Below are positions 34,844 to 41,953 of a stretch of 45,591 bases of DNA, one piece after another. Positions within the stretch are counted from its first letter, which is position 1, and every line of letters starts with the position of its first letter. Where the stretch lies: positions 1 through 45,591 of the forward strand of contig JAFZSQ010000085.1 of NCBI GenBank assembly GCA_017619295.1, read 5' to 3'. The notes below the pieces were generated by a model that was not told the origin of the DNA, searched no databases, and was given only the letters and a program-made list of their open reading frames with translations. This DNA is from Lachnospiraceae bacterium (GTDB lineage Bacteria; Bacillota; Clostridia; Lachnospirales; Lachnospiraceae). The position numbers were made by a program, and so were the translations under genes.

Positions 34844-36958
34844 TTACATATAGAACAAAATCTTTCCGTATGTAGGATAAGGAATAACATCTTCGGGTAC
34901 GATTTCTTCCAAGGCATCAGCTACTGTTCTGATGTCATCCATATCTTTGATAACGGTGTCTTTGTAGAACTTGGCTGCTTTAAGTACATCAGCCTCCTTC
35001 TCAGCTTTAGCGGTATCTTTAACAAGTTTCTCGTAAAGAGCATAGAGCTTGTCGTAAGAAGCGCTGATTGACTCAAGTTGTTTAACCTCAGCTTTGCAAG
35101 CAACTGCACTTACTGCAGCTTTCTTGGCTGTAATGGTATCAGCCAGAGTCTTGGTGTAACCGGATACTGCAGGCATGAATTGATGTGCCAGCATATCTTC
35201 AAGAGTCTTGGCTTCGATATGAAGTGTCTTAACGTAGTTCTCAAGAAGAATCTCGTATCTGGAATTAATCTCGCTCTCTGTAAATATGCCATGCTTTGTA
35301 AAGAGCTTTACATTCTTCTTTGCTATGAAGCAAGGAAGGGAATCAACGGTGGTCTTAAAGTTGTAAAGACCTCTTTTCTTAGCCTCCTCAAGCCATGCGT
35401 CTGTATAACCGTCACCGTTGAAGATGATTCTCTTGTGAGCTGTAAGTGTCTTCTTAACGAGTTCGTGAACTGCTTCTTCAAGTTTTGTTTTGGAAACGCC
35501 CTTAAGCTCCTCGTAGAAGAGGTTTAATGATTCTGCAACTGCTGTGTTAAGAATTACGTTGGGTCCTGCTACTGAAATTGAAGAACCGAGCATTCTGAAC
35601 TCGAATTTGTTTCCTGTGAATGCGAAGGGTGATGTACGGTTTCTGTCGGTGTTGTCCTTGAAGAAATGAGGAAGCACTGTTGCGCCCATTTCCATTTGAA
35701 CTTTGCCGCCCTTCTTGAAAAATTTACCTTTCTCAATTGACTCAACCACTGCTGTAAGCTCATCGCCAAGGAACATTGATACAACAGCCGGAGGTGCTTC
35801 GTTAGCTCCAAGTCTGTGATCGTTTCCGGGGCTTGCAACGGAAAGTCTTAAGAGGTCTGCATAATCATCAACCGCTTTGATAACTGCTGCAAGGAATACA
35901 AGGAATTGTGTGTTCTCTGCAGGGGATTTGCCGGGCTCAAGAAGGTTAATTCCTGTGTTTGTGGAAATTGACCAGTTGTTGTGTTTACCTGAACCGTTGA
36001 TTCCTGCAAAAGGTTTCTCATGAAGGAGACAAACAAGACCATGTTTTCTTGCCACATGTTTCATAAGTTCCATTGTCAATTGGTTGTGGTCAACTGCAAC
36101 GTTTGATGTCTCGAATACGGGTGCCAGTTCATGCTGGCAGGGAGCAACTTCGTTGTGTTTGGTCTTTGCAGGAATTCCAAGTTTCCAAAGTTCTGTGTCG
36201 AGATCGTGCATGTACTCGGAAACTCTTTCTTTCAGTGCTCCGAAGTAATGATCCTCCATCTCTTGTCCTTTGGGAGGCATTGCACCGAGAAGTGTTCTTC
36301 CTGTGAAAATCAGATCCTTTCTCCTTGCGTAATCCTTTTCATCAATAAGGAAATATTCCTGCTCAGGTCCGACTGTTGTTGCCACACCTGTTACATCCGT
36401 ATTTCCAAGGAGATTAAGAAGTCTTGTTGCTTCTTTACTTAATGCCTCCATGGATCTTAACAAGGGAGTTTTCTTATCGAGAGCCTCACCGCCGTATGAG
36501 CAGAACGCGGTGGGAATGTATAATGTCTTATCTTTAATGAACGCAGGTGATGTAGGATCCCATGCTGTGTAACCTCTTGCCTCGAAGGTAGCTCTCAGTC
36601 CTCCTGAAGGGAAGCTTGATGCATCGGGTTCGCCCTTAACAAGTTCCTTGCCGGCGAAATCCATAATTACTTGTCCGTCACCTACGGGGTTAATGAAGCT
36701 GTCGTGTTTCTCAGCGGTGGTTCCTGTCATGGGTTGGAACCAATGTGTGAAATGTGTGGCTCCGTTTTCTACAGCCCACTCTTTCATTGCAACTGCTACC
36801 GAATTGGCTACGTCAAGTTCCAAATGTGTATTATTATCGATGGTCTTCTTAAGTGCCTTGTAAACATCTTTGGGCAACTTATCGCGCATCACTTTGTCAT
36901 TGAATACGAGACTTCCAAATAATTCGGGAATCTTTACTTTGGTTTCAACAGTTTCCAT
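34844..36958 (-). CDS. glnN: Glutamine synthetase type III
   Basis: 704-residue GSIII, forming glutamine from glutamate, ammonia and ATP. GSIII enzymes are large (about 700 residues) and dodecameric. Seen: the GSIII N-terminal domain (VKIPELFGSLVFNDKVM), THFTHWFQPMTGTTAEKHDSF, the EQEYFLID metal-ligand motif, KTKHNEVAPCQHELAP, NHNW-like HNNWSIST, and RNRTSPFAF near the ATP/glutamate site. AAGGAGG precedes the ATG. The gene is the first of a unit with amt-PII, carA, carB and purF and has a 200-base structured leader. No GlnR or GSI gene is in the window. Confidence 0.97.
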   Translation of the reverse strand: METVETKVKIPELFGSLVFNDKVMRDKLPKDVYKALKKTIDNNTHLELDVANSVAVAMKEWAVENGATHFTHWFQPMTGTTAEKHDSFINPVGDGQVIMDFAGKELVKGEPDASSFPSGGLRATFEARGYTAWDPTSPAFIKDKTLYIPTAFCSYGGEALDKKTPLLRSMEALSKEATRLLNLLGNTDVTGVATTVGPEQEYFLIDEKDYARRKDLIFTGRTLLGAMPPKGQEMEDHYFGALKERVSEYMHDLDTELWKLGIPAKTKHNEVAPCQHELAPVFETSNVAVDHNQLTMELMKHVARKHGLVCLLHEKPFAGINGSGKHNNWSISTNTGINLLEPGKSPAENTQFLVFLAAVIKAVDDYADLLRLSVASPGNDHRLGANEAPPAVVSMFLGDELTAVVESIEKGKFFKKGGKVQMEMGATVLPHFFKDNTDRNRTSPFAFTGNKFEFRMLGSSISVAGPNVILNTAVAESLNLFYEELKGVSKTKLEEAVHELVKKTLTAHKRIIFNGDGYTDAWLEEAKKRGLYNFKTTVDSLPCFIAKKNVKLFTKHGIFTESEINSRYEILLENYVKTLHIEAKTLEDMLAHQFMPAVSGYTKTLADTITAKKAAVSAVACKAEVKQLESISASYDKLYALYEKLVKDTAKAEKEADVLKAAKFYKDTVIKDMDDIRTVADALEEIVPEDVIPYPTYGKILFYM

Positions 36959-37158
36959 TCTTTAATCCTCCTTAGAAACATTTAATGGAATTACGCTTGC
37001 GGAATTCCTGCGCCGAACGCGGTTGCATCTATGCAACATCTTCCTCTCGCGTGAGTGCGCATCTCCGTTTCTTCTTTTGTCGAAGACAAAAGAAGAGGCG
37101 CCTAGAGATAAAATCTCTAAGCGCCTTTGCTTTCGCGTTTTGTATTTTATATTGTATG
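36959..37158 (-). ncRNA. Structured glnN leader, possible attenuator or riboswitch-like RNA
   Basis: Four stems can be drawn in this 200-base leader. First, 37096-37126: 14-bp stem (one G-U) around TTT, resembling the asnB leader hairpin and sharing AGCAA(A/G)GGCGCTT. Second, 37070-37096: perfect 12-bp stem whose 5' arm is the U-rich tail (UCUUCUUUUGUC) of the first, so the two compete. Third, 37022-37037: GTTGCAT/ATGCAAC. Fourth, 36987-37008: GGAATT/AATTCC. A 25-codon ORF (MLHRCNRVRRR...) lies within and ends just before glnN but has poor spacing to its ribosome-binding site. No known riboswitch class was recognised. Confidence 0.5.
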
Positions 37159-37187
37159 ATTGTATACAGGTATTCAATTCCTGTCAA
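37145..37187 (-). promoter_or_regulatory. glnN promoter with the block shared with asnB
   Basis: TTGACA (37187-37182), 17-base spacer, TACAAT (37164-37159). On the plus strand TATATTGTATGATTGTATAC (37148-37167) matches the asnB block at 19 of 20 bases. The start of transcription should fall near 37150, giving a leader of about 190 bases. Confidence 0.8.
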
Positions 37188-37217
37188 TACCTTTTATCAA
37201 ATTTTTTTCAAAAAATT

Positions 37218-37772
37218 TTAGCTGCACTTATTCAGGTGGCAGAAAAGCTCCTCAGAGCCCTCTTCTTTGTAGGTCTCAAAAGTCCCCTTGCAGGTTACCT
37301 CGTGACCAATCTGGGGATACTCTTTCCCTTCATCCTCCCAAAGGAACTCCAGTCCCTGTGAGCAACATGCCATGGCATCTGCTATAACCACAAAGTGATA
37401 TGTGACTCCCGTATCCTCAAAAAGCATCTCATCGTAAGTTCCTGACACTTTGAAAGTCTTTCCTTCATATTCCTCAGGATTAACCATCAGCTGAAAAACC
37501 GTGGCATAAACCATATCACTTCCCATAACCGTCAGGTCATAGTCTACGGTTGGATCAGGCTCATCACTTACCTGCTCTTCTGCTTCCGGAGTAGGTGTTG
37601 CCACCGTATCCAAAATCTCCGGAGTGGGTGTAACCTCTTCCTCCAAAGCCTCGGCTTCCTTTTCGGCCGCTATTTCTTCTATTACGGGATTGGTTACCTC
37701 TTCGCCGCAGGCCGAAAGCCCCAACACAATAACTGCGGTAACCAAACCTCCCCAAAACCTTTTAAACTTCAT
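37218..37772 (-). CDS. Lipoprotein with a DUF1980/YcgQ-like C-terminal region
   Basis: 184-residue secreted lipoprotein: basic N-terminus, hydrophobic helix and lipobox LSAC with lipidated C22. Residues 23-85 are a low-complexity Glu/Thr/Pro linker (TPTPE repeats). The C-terminal 95 residues (MVNPEEYEGKTFKVSGTY, HFVVIADAMACCSQGLEFLW, GHEVTCKGTFETY) look like a small OB-like beta domain similar to the end of YcgQ/TIGR03943 proteins, which are linked to zinc in Bacillus; this match is tentative. It is the third gene of the metal ABC operon, 4 bases after the permease stop. A conserved CC pair could bind metal. Confidence 0.75.
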   Translation of the reverse strand: MKFKRFWGGLVTAVIVLGLSACGEEVTNPVIEEIAAEKEAEALEEEVTPTPEILDTVATPTPEAEEQVSDEPDPTVDYDLTVMGSDMVYATVFQLMVNPEEYEGKTFKVSGTYDEMLFEDTGVTYHFVVIADAMACCSQGLEFLWEDEGKEYPQIGHEVTCKGTFETYKEEGSEELFCHLNKCS

Positions 37773-37776
37773 AATA

Positions 37777-38613
37777 CTATCTTCCTTTAATTAAACCTAT
37801 TAAATGGAATATGGCAAAAACAGCTATATCCATCATAACGATTGTGGAGCCAACAGGTGTGGAAAAGATAATGGATATAAGCATTCCAAGCAATGCACAC
37901 ACAACCGAAATAATTGCGGAGGTAATTACAACCCCCTTAAAACTCTTGATAAGTCTCATGGCCGACAGCGCAGGGAAAACAATGAGCGCCGAAATCAGCA
38001 ATGATCCCACCAGGTTCATTCCAAGAACAATGATTACCGAAGTGATAATGGCAATCACATAGTTGTATGCCTTGGATGATTGACCGGATGCGTCCATAAA
38101 GGACTCATCGAAGGTAACTGCAAAAATCCTGTTATAAAACAGAATGAAAAATGCAATAACAATAAGTGATAAGATTCCGCAAAGCAAAACTTCACTTGCC
38201 TTTAATGTAAGAATTGACATGGAGCCAAACAGGGTGCTGCACACATCCCCGGATACGTTGGCGGAAACTGAAAATACATTCAGTAACATGTAGCCAAAAG
38301 CCAAAGCTCCTACTGACATCATTGCTATTGCCGCATCTCCCTTAATTCTTGCTCTGCTTCCGGACTTAAGAAGAATTATGGCAGTCAATACAGTAATGGG
38401 AAGCACCAGAAACGTATTGTTTGAGAAGTGCAAAACCATAGCAATCGCCATTGCTCCAAAGGCCACATGTGAAAGTCCGTCTCCGATAAAGGAGTATCTC
38501 TTAAGAACCAGTGTCACACCTATAAGGGAAGCACAAAGAGCAATCAAGACTCCCACAATAACCGCATACCTTACAAAGGGAAAGCTGAAATACTTAATCA
38601 GAGTGTCAATCAT
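37777..38613 (-). CDS. Metal (zinc/manganese type) ABC transporter permease
   Basis: 278-residue inner-membrane permease of the ABC-3 family (ZnuB/MntB/TroC). About eight hydrophobic helices are visible; SFIGDGLSHVAFGAMAIA near residues 41-58 is the family signature. Start overlaps the ATPase gene by four bases (ATGA). It would form the channel dimer for the neighbouring ATPase. The metal is not decided by sequence. Confidence 0.92.
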   Translation of the reverse strand: MIDTLIKYFSFPFVRYAVIVGVLIALCASLIGVTLVLKRYSFIGDGLSHVAFGAMAIAMVLHFSNNTFLVLPITVLTAIILLKSGSRARIKGDAAIAMMSVGALAFGYMLLNVFSVSANVSGDVCSTLFGSMSILTLKASEVLLCGILSLIVIAFFILFYNRIFAVTFDESFMDASGQSSKAYNYVIAIITSVIIVLGMNLVGSLLISALIVFPALSAMRLIKSFKGVVITSAIISVVCALLGMLISIIFSTPVGSTIVMMDIAVFAIFHLIGLIKGR

Positions 38614-39317
38614 TTCATGCCCTCCTTTTCCTGTGTGTTAAAGCCCTGGGAGCTCTTAAGGTACTCATCAAGACTTCCGAAGAAATATCCGTCTTCAGAA
38701 AGATGAAGAACCTTATTGGCATATTTATATGCCGCATTCAAATCATGAGATATCATAATAACCGTAGTTCCTTCTTTGTGAAGTCTCTCGGTCAGCTCAT
38801 ACATTTCTTCCGTTGCCATGGGATCAAGTCCGCTTACAGGCTCATCAAGTAATAACAACTTGTCTGCCGCACAAAGTGCTCTGGCAAGGAGAACTCTCTG
38901 CTTTTGCCCTCCGGATAATTCTCTAAAGCATTTCTTTCTGAGGTTCTCGATTCCGAGTCTTTCTATATTGACTCTGGCAGTCTCTTTCTCTTTCCTGCCG
39001 TAGAAAAAGCGCTTACCCATGTGAGGCAGGGTTCCCGAAAGAACCACTTCCTCTACGGAAGCAGGGAAATCCTTCTGAGCTTCCGTCTGCTGAGGCAGAT
39101 ATCCGATCTTGCACTTTGCCGCCTCATCATCAAAACTTACCTGACCTGAAATAGGTTTGATAAGTCTCAAAATGGTCTTCATAAGAGTCGACTTACCGGC
39201 ACCGTTTTCGCCTAAAATAAAAAGGTAATCTCCGCTTTCAAGAGAGAAATTCAAATTCTCAAGAATAGAGATTCCGTCGTATCCGATTGATAAATCTTTT
39301 ACTTCAATGTAGGACAT
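38610..39317 (-). CDS. Metal ABC transporter ATP-binding protein
   Basis: 235-residue ABC ATPase of the ZnuC/MntA-like class. Walker A GENGAGKST near residue 37, Q-loop in YLPQQTEAQKDFP, signature LSGGQKQR, Walker B LLLLDEPVSGLDP and the switch His in MISHDL. AAGGAG precedes the ATG. It is first in a three-gene operon with the permease and a lipoprotein; no ZnuA-type binding protein is in the window. Confidence 0.93.
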   Translation of the reverse strand: MSYIEVKDLSIGYDGISILENLNFSLESGDYLFILGENGAGKSTLMKTILRLIKPISGQVSFDDEAAKCKIGYLPQQTEAQKDFPASVEEVVLSGTLPHMGKRFFYGRKEKETARVNIERLGIENLRKKCFRELSGGQKQRVLLARALCAADKLLLLDEPVSGLDPMATEEMYELTERLHKEGTTVIMISHDLNAAYKYANKVLHLSEDGYFFGSLDEYLKSSQGFNTQEKEGMK

Positions 39318-39362
39318 CTTTACTCCTTACTAAATCCATACATCCATCTTTGCATCGCTCCT

Positions 39363-39402
39363 ATTATAGCCCCCTCTTTCAAGAATTGCAACTGTATTGC
39401 AA
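39363..39402 (-). promoter_or_regulatory. Promoter and TTGCAA inverted repeat of the metal ABC operon
   Basis: TTGCAA (39391-39386), 17 bases, TATAAT (39368-39363) on the minus strand. The -35 is one arm of TTGCAA-N5-TTGCAA (39386-39402, each half self-complementary), a position expected for a repressor such as a Fur/Zur-type metal regulator. It does not match the Bacillus Zur consensus. Confidence 0.6.
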
Positions 39403-39420
39403 ATTTTGGATGTTGAGGGA

Positions 39421-39509
39421 GGGGACAGATGTGCAGAATGGGGACAGACCCCTAATTGCACGCATCGTGTGCAATTAGGGGTCTGTCCCCATTCCGCACG
39501 TCTGTCCCC
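39421..39509. repeat. REP-like palindrome at the end of the histidine kinase gene
   Basis: Arms of 41 bases (39421-39461 and 39469-39509) with two differences flank a 7-base loop. The inner part equals that of 34746-34830; the outer ends add GGGGACAGA. Its last base is the third base of the kinase stop codon. Confidence 0.85.
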
Positions 39510-41944
39510 TATAGTACCTTCCTTATCTCACCAAGCAGGGACTTGTAATTCCCCAACATATCCTCATGATTAGCATTCACGTAATCCCAATCTTCTTCTA
39601 TGCAGGCATTCTCCAATGCCTTGGCCTTCTCCGAAAGAGGCACGGCGCCAATGTAGAGGGATGTAGATTTTACCGCGTGAACTAAGATTCTGTAATCCTC
39701 CCAGTTCTTGCCCTCATAGAACTTGGCGATGTCTTCGGTCTTATCCTCCTCGATATAAGTTTCAAGGATTGAACGATAAGTATCTTCGTCAAGACAATAT
39801 GACAATCCGGTTTCCGTATCAAGGAAATCCAGCTTGTCAAGAAGCGAACTCTGTTTCTCAGGCTCAGCATTGCTTTCGAAACCGTCCTCAAAGTCTCCCT
39901 CCGGTGAACCTGTATAAGTACTGAAGTTCTCCCGTTGACTCTGCTCCTCTATCGCTTTTCGCTTATTGGCCTTATCAATTTCTATTTCTTCCTTGGTTAC
40001 AATTCTTACCTTCTCAGGAGGCAAATACTTGGCAAGGCAAGCCTCCAAGGCAGGTCCCTGAACAGGTTTGGAGAGATAATCATCGAAGCCCCATTCGAGA
40101 TACTGCTCTTTTGCCCCAACAACCGCGTTAGCGGTAAGAGCAATTACAGGAGCATCCTTGCTTAAGTTGTCCTGAGTTTTCTTTAGCATCCAAAGAGTTT
40201 CCACGCCATCCATCTCGGGCATCATGTGGTCCATAAGGATGAGGTCGTACTTCTTGTGCATTACAGCCTCCAGGCAGGCTCCGCCGCTTTGGGCTGTGTC
40301 AACCTGAACCTTGGTCTGCTTAAGAAGTCCGATGATAACTTCAAGATTGACTCTTATATCATCCACAACAAGTATCTTCGCATCCGGCGCCACAAAGGAC
40401 TCGTGGTATTCTTCCATATGGTAGATACTGTTTCTGATACTCTCTGCGAAATCGCCCATGGGAGTCATGGTAAGAATCTTCTGAGGCACTCTTACCGTAA
40501 ATACAGAACCTTTTCCATAGGTGCTCCTGACATCGATGGTACCGTTCATTAAATCTATGAGGCTCTTGGTAATGGATAATCCAAGTCCCGTACCCTCGAT
40601 GCTCTTATTCTTAGTACCATCAAATCTGGCAAAGCTGTCAAAGAGTTTGGGAATATCCCCATCTTTGATACCCATTCCGGTATCCTCGACGCTCATGACA
40701 AGAATCATATTGCCTTCATCCACAGGCTGCCATCCGAACACAACTTTTACCGTTCCTTCTTCGGTATACTTGATGGCATTGGTCATGATATTCGTAAGAA
40801 TCTGTCTGATTCGGGTTTCGTCTCCGTTTAACTCGGAAGGAATGGTGGGATCGTTTTCTATTATCAGCTCCAAATCCTTCTTCTCAGCCCTCTGATGAAG
40901 GAGATTATAGGTGTCATTAATAATGGACGCCAGTTCGTACCTGCTCTCTATAAGTTCGATACGACCGGCCTGAATCTTCGACAAATCCAGGATATCGTTA
41001 ATAAGGGAAAGCAGCGCCTGTCCCGCATTCTTAATGCTTGAAGCATAATTTAGAATCGTCTGGTCCGTGCTCTCTCTGAGAATCATCTCATCCATGCCAA
41101 GAACAGCATTGATAGGTGTCCTGATCTCGTGGGACATGTTGGCAAGGAAGGAATCCTTGGCTCTGTTAGCCTTGGTAAGTTCATCAACCTTTGCATCCTC
41201 TTTCATGGCGTAACCTACAAATTTGGCTACGGAAAGAAGAAGGATGATTGCCGAAATAAGTGACAGGATGATTCCACTGCCTGTTACCACGGAAACCATA
41301 TATATGTTCTGGGCAACAGCCTCAGAAATGACCTGGGTTTTCTTTCCGGTAAAAACGCTGCCCACTACTTCTCTGTCATTGTTAAAAATTGGCATATAAT
41401 ATCCGAAGTACTGCTCATTATCTATATACAGACTTGAGATATAACACTCCGTCTGGTTCTTATATACGTTCTCATATACATAATCCGGAATGGGAAGGAC
41501 TTCAATTCTTTTGCCAATGTCATCTCTTAAGGAGGTAACCACAAGATTTTCTCCGTAATACATGGCAGAATAAATCTCCCCTTCCTCCGCAAGGGAATCG
41601 AAGAGCTTATAGTTGTTGTTGATTACGAAGGTACCCTTAATGATATTTCCCGACTTCAAAGGTATGAAATCATCACTGCTCATAACGTTATAGGAGCTTT
41701 CAATTACAAGGGCAGTACTTTTAAGCTCATTCTTAACCTCATCAGACATGGTCTTGTTAACGGTACGATAACTGATGAGTATGGTGAGTGAGCCCATGAT
41801 AAGAACAGGAATCAGCGCCAGAATAATAACTTTAATCAGAAGCTTAATTCCTCGATTACCATACTTTCTGCCCTCAAGCAACAGCCCCAGGGAAAAATCG
41901 TTATTTTCTTCTTTTACTTCCTTACTTTTCTTTTCAGTATCCAT
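39509..41944 (-). CDS. Hybrid sensor histidine kinase with REC and HPt domains
   Basis: 811-residue membrane kinase. Basic N-terminus, helix about 34-57, extracytoplasmic single-Cache-like sensor about 60-210, second helix about 213-240, HisKA with phospho-acceptor H272 (ANMSHEIRTPINA), HATPase with N-box TNAIKYT (388-394) and GTGLGLSI (451-458), REC domain (ILVVDD 524-529, D572 in LMDHMMPEMDG) and HPt domain with H756 (ILVHAVKSTSLYIG). This layout allows a multistep phosphorelay, but no DNA-binding partner is in the window. It starts nine bases after the solute-binding protein gene. Its stop codon TAG is formed jointly with a REP-like repeat. Confidence 0.95.
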   Translation of the reverse strand: MDTEKKSKEVKEENNDFSLGLLLEGRKYGNRGIKLLIKVIILALIPVLIMGSLTILISYRTVNKTMSDEVKNELKSTALVIESSYNVMSSDDFIPLKSGNIIKGTFVINNNYKLFDSLAEEGEIYSAMYYGENLVVTSLRDDIGKRIEVLPIPDYVYENVYKNQTECYISSLYIDNEQYFGYYMPIFNNDREVVGSVFTGKKTQVISEAVAQNIYMVSVVTGSGIILSLISAIILLLSVAKFVGYAMKEDAKVDELTKANRAKDSFLANMSHEIRTPINAVLGMDEMILRESTDQTILNYASSIKNAGQALLSLINDILDLSKIQAGRIELIESRYELASIINDTYNLLHQRAEKKDLELIIENDPTIPSELNGDETRIRQILTNIMTNAIKYTEEGTVKVVFGWQPVDEGNMILVMSVEDTGMGIKDGDIPKLFDSFARFDGTKNKSIEGTGLGLSITKSLIDLMNGTIDVRSTYGKGSVFTVRVPQKILTMTPMGDFAESIRNSIYHMEEYHESFVAPDAKILVVDDIRVNLEVIIGLLKQTKVQVDTAQSGGACLEAVMHKKYDLILMDHMMPEMDGVETLWMLKKTQDNLSKDAPVIALTANAVVGAKEQYLEWGFDDYLSKPVQGPALEACLAKYLPPEKVRIVTKEEIEIDKANKRKAIEEQSQRENFSTYTGSPEGDFEDGFESNAEPEKQSSLLDKLDFLDTETGLSYCLDEDTYRSILETYIEEDKTEDIAKFYEGKNWEDYRILVHAVKSTSLYIGAVPLSEKAKALENACIEEDWDYVNANHEDMLGNYKSLLGEIRKVL

Positions 41945-41953
41945 AACCTCTTC

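Noticed and set aside
36962..37177. A 71-codon protein in the glnN leader
   Set aside because: It would begin between the -35 and -10 boxes of the glnN promoter; only the internal 25-codon frame is even possible, with poor spacing to its ribosome-binding site.
37199..37220. Terminator after the lipoprotein gene
   Set aside because: The only stem is composed of A and T (AAATTTTTT with AAAAAATTT) and is too weak to call.
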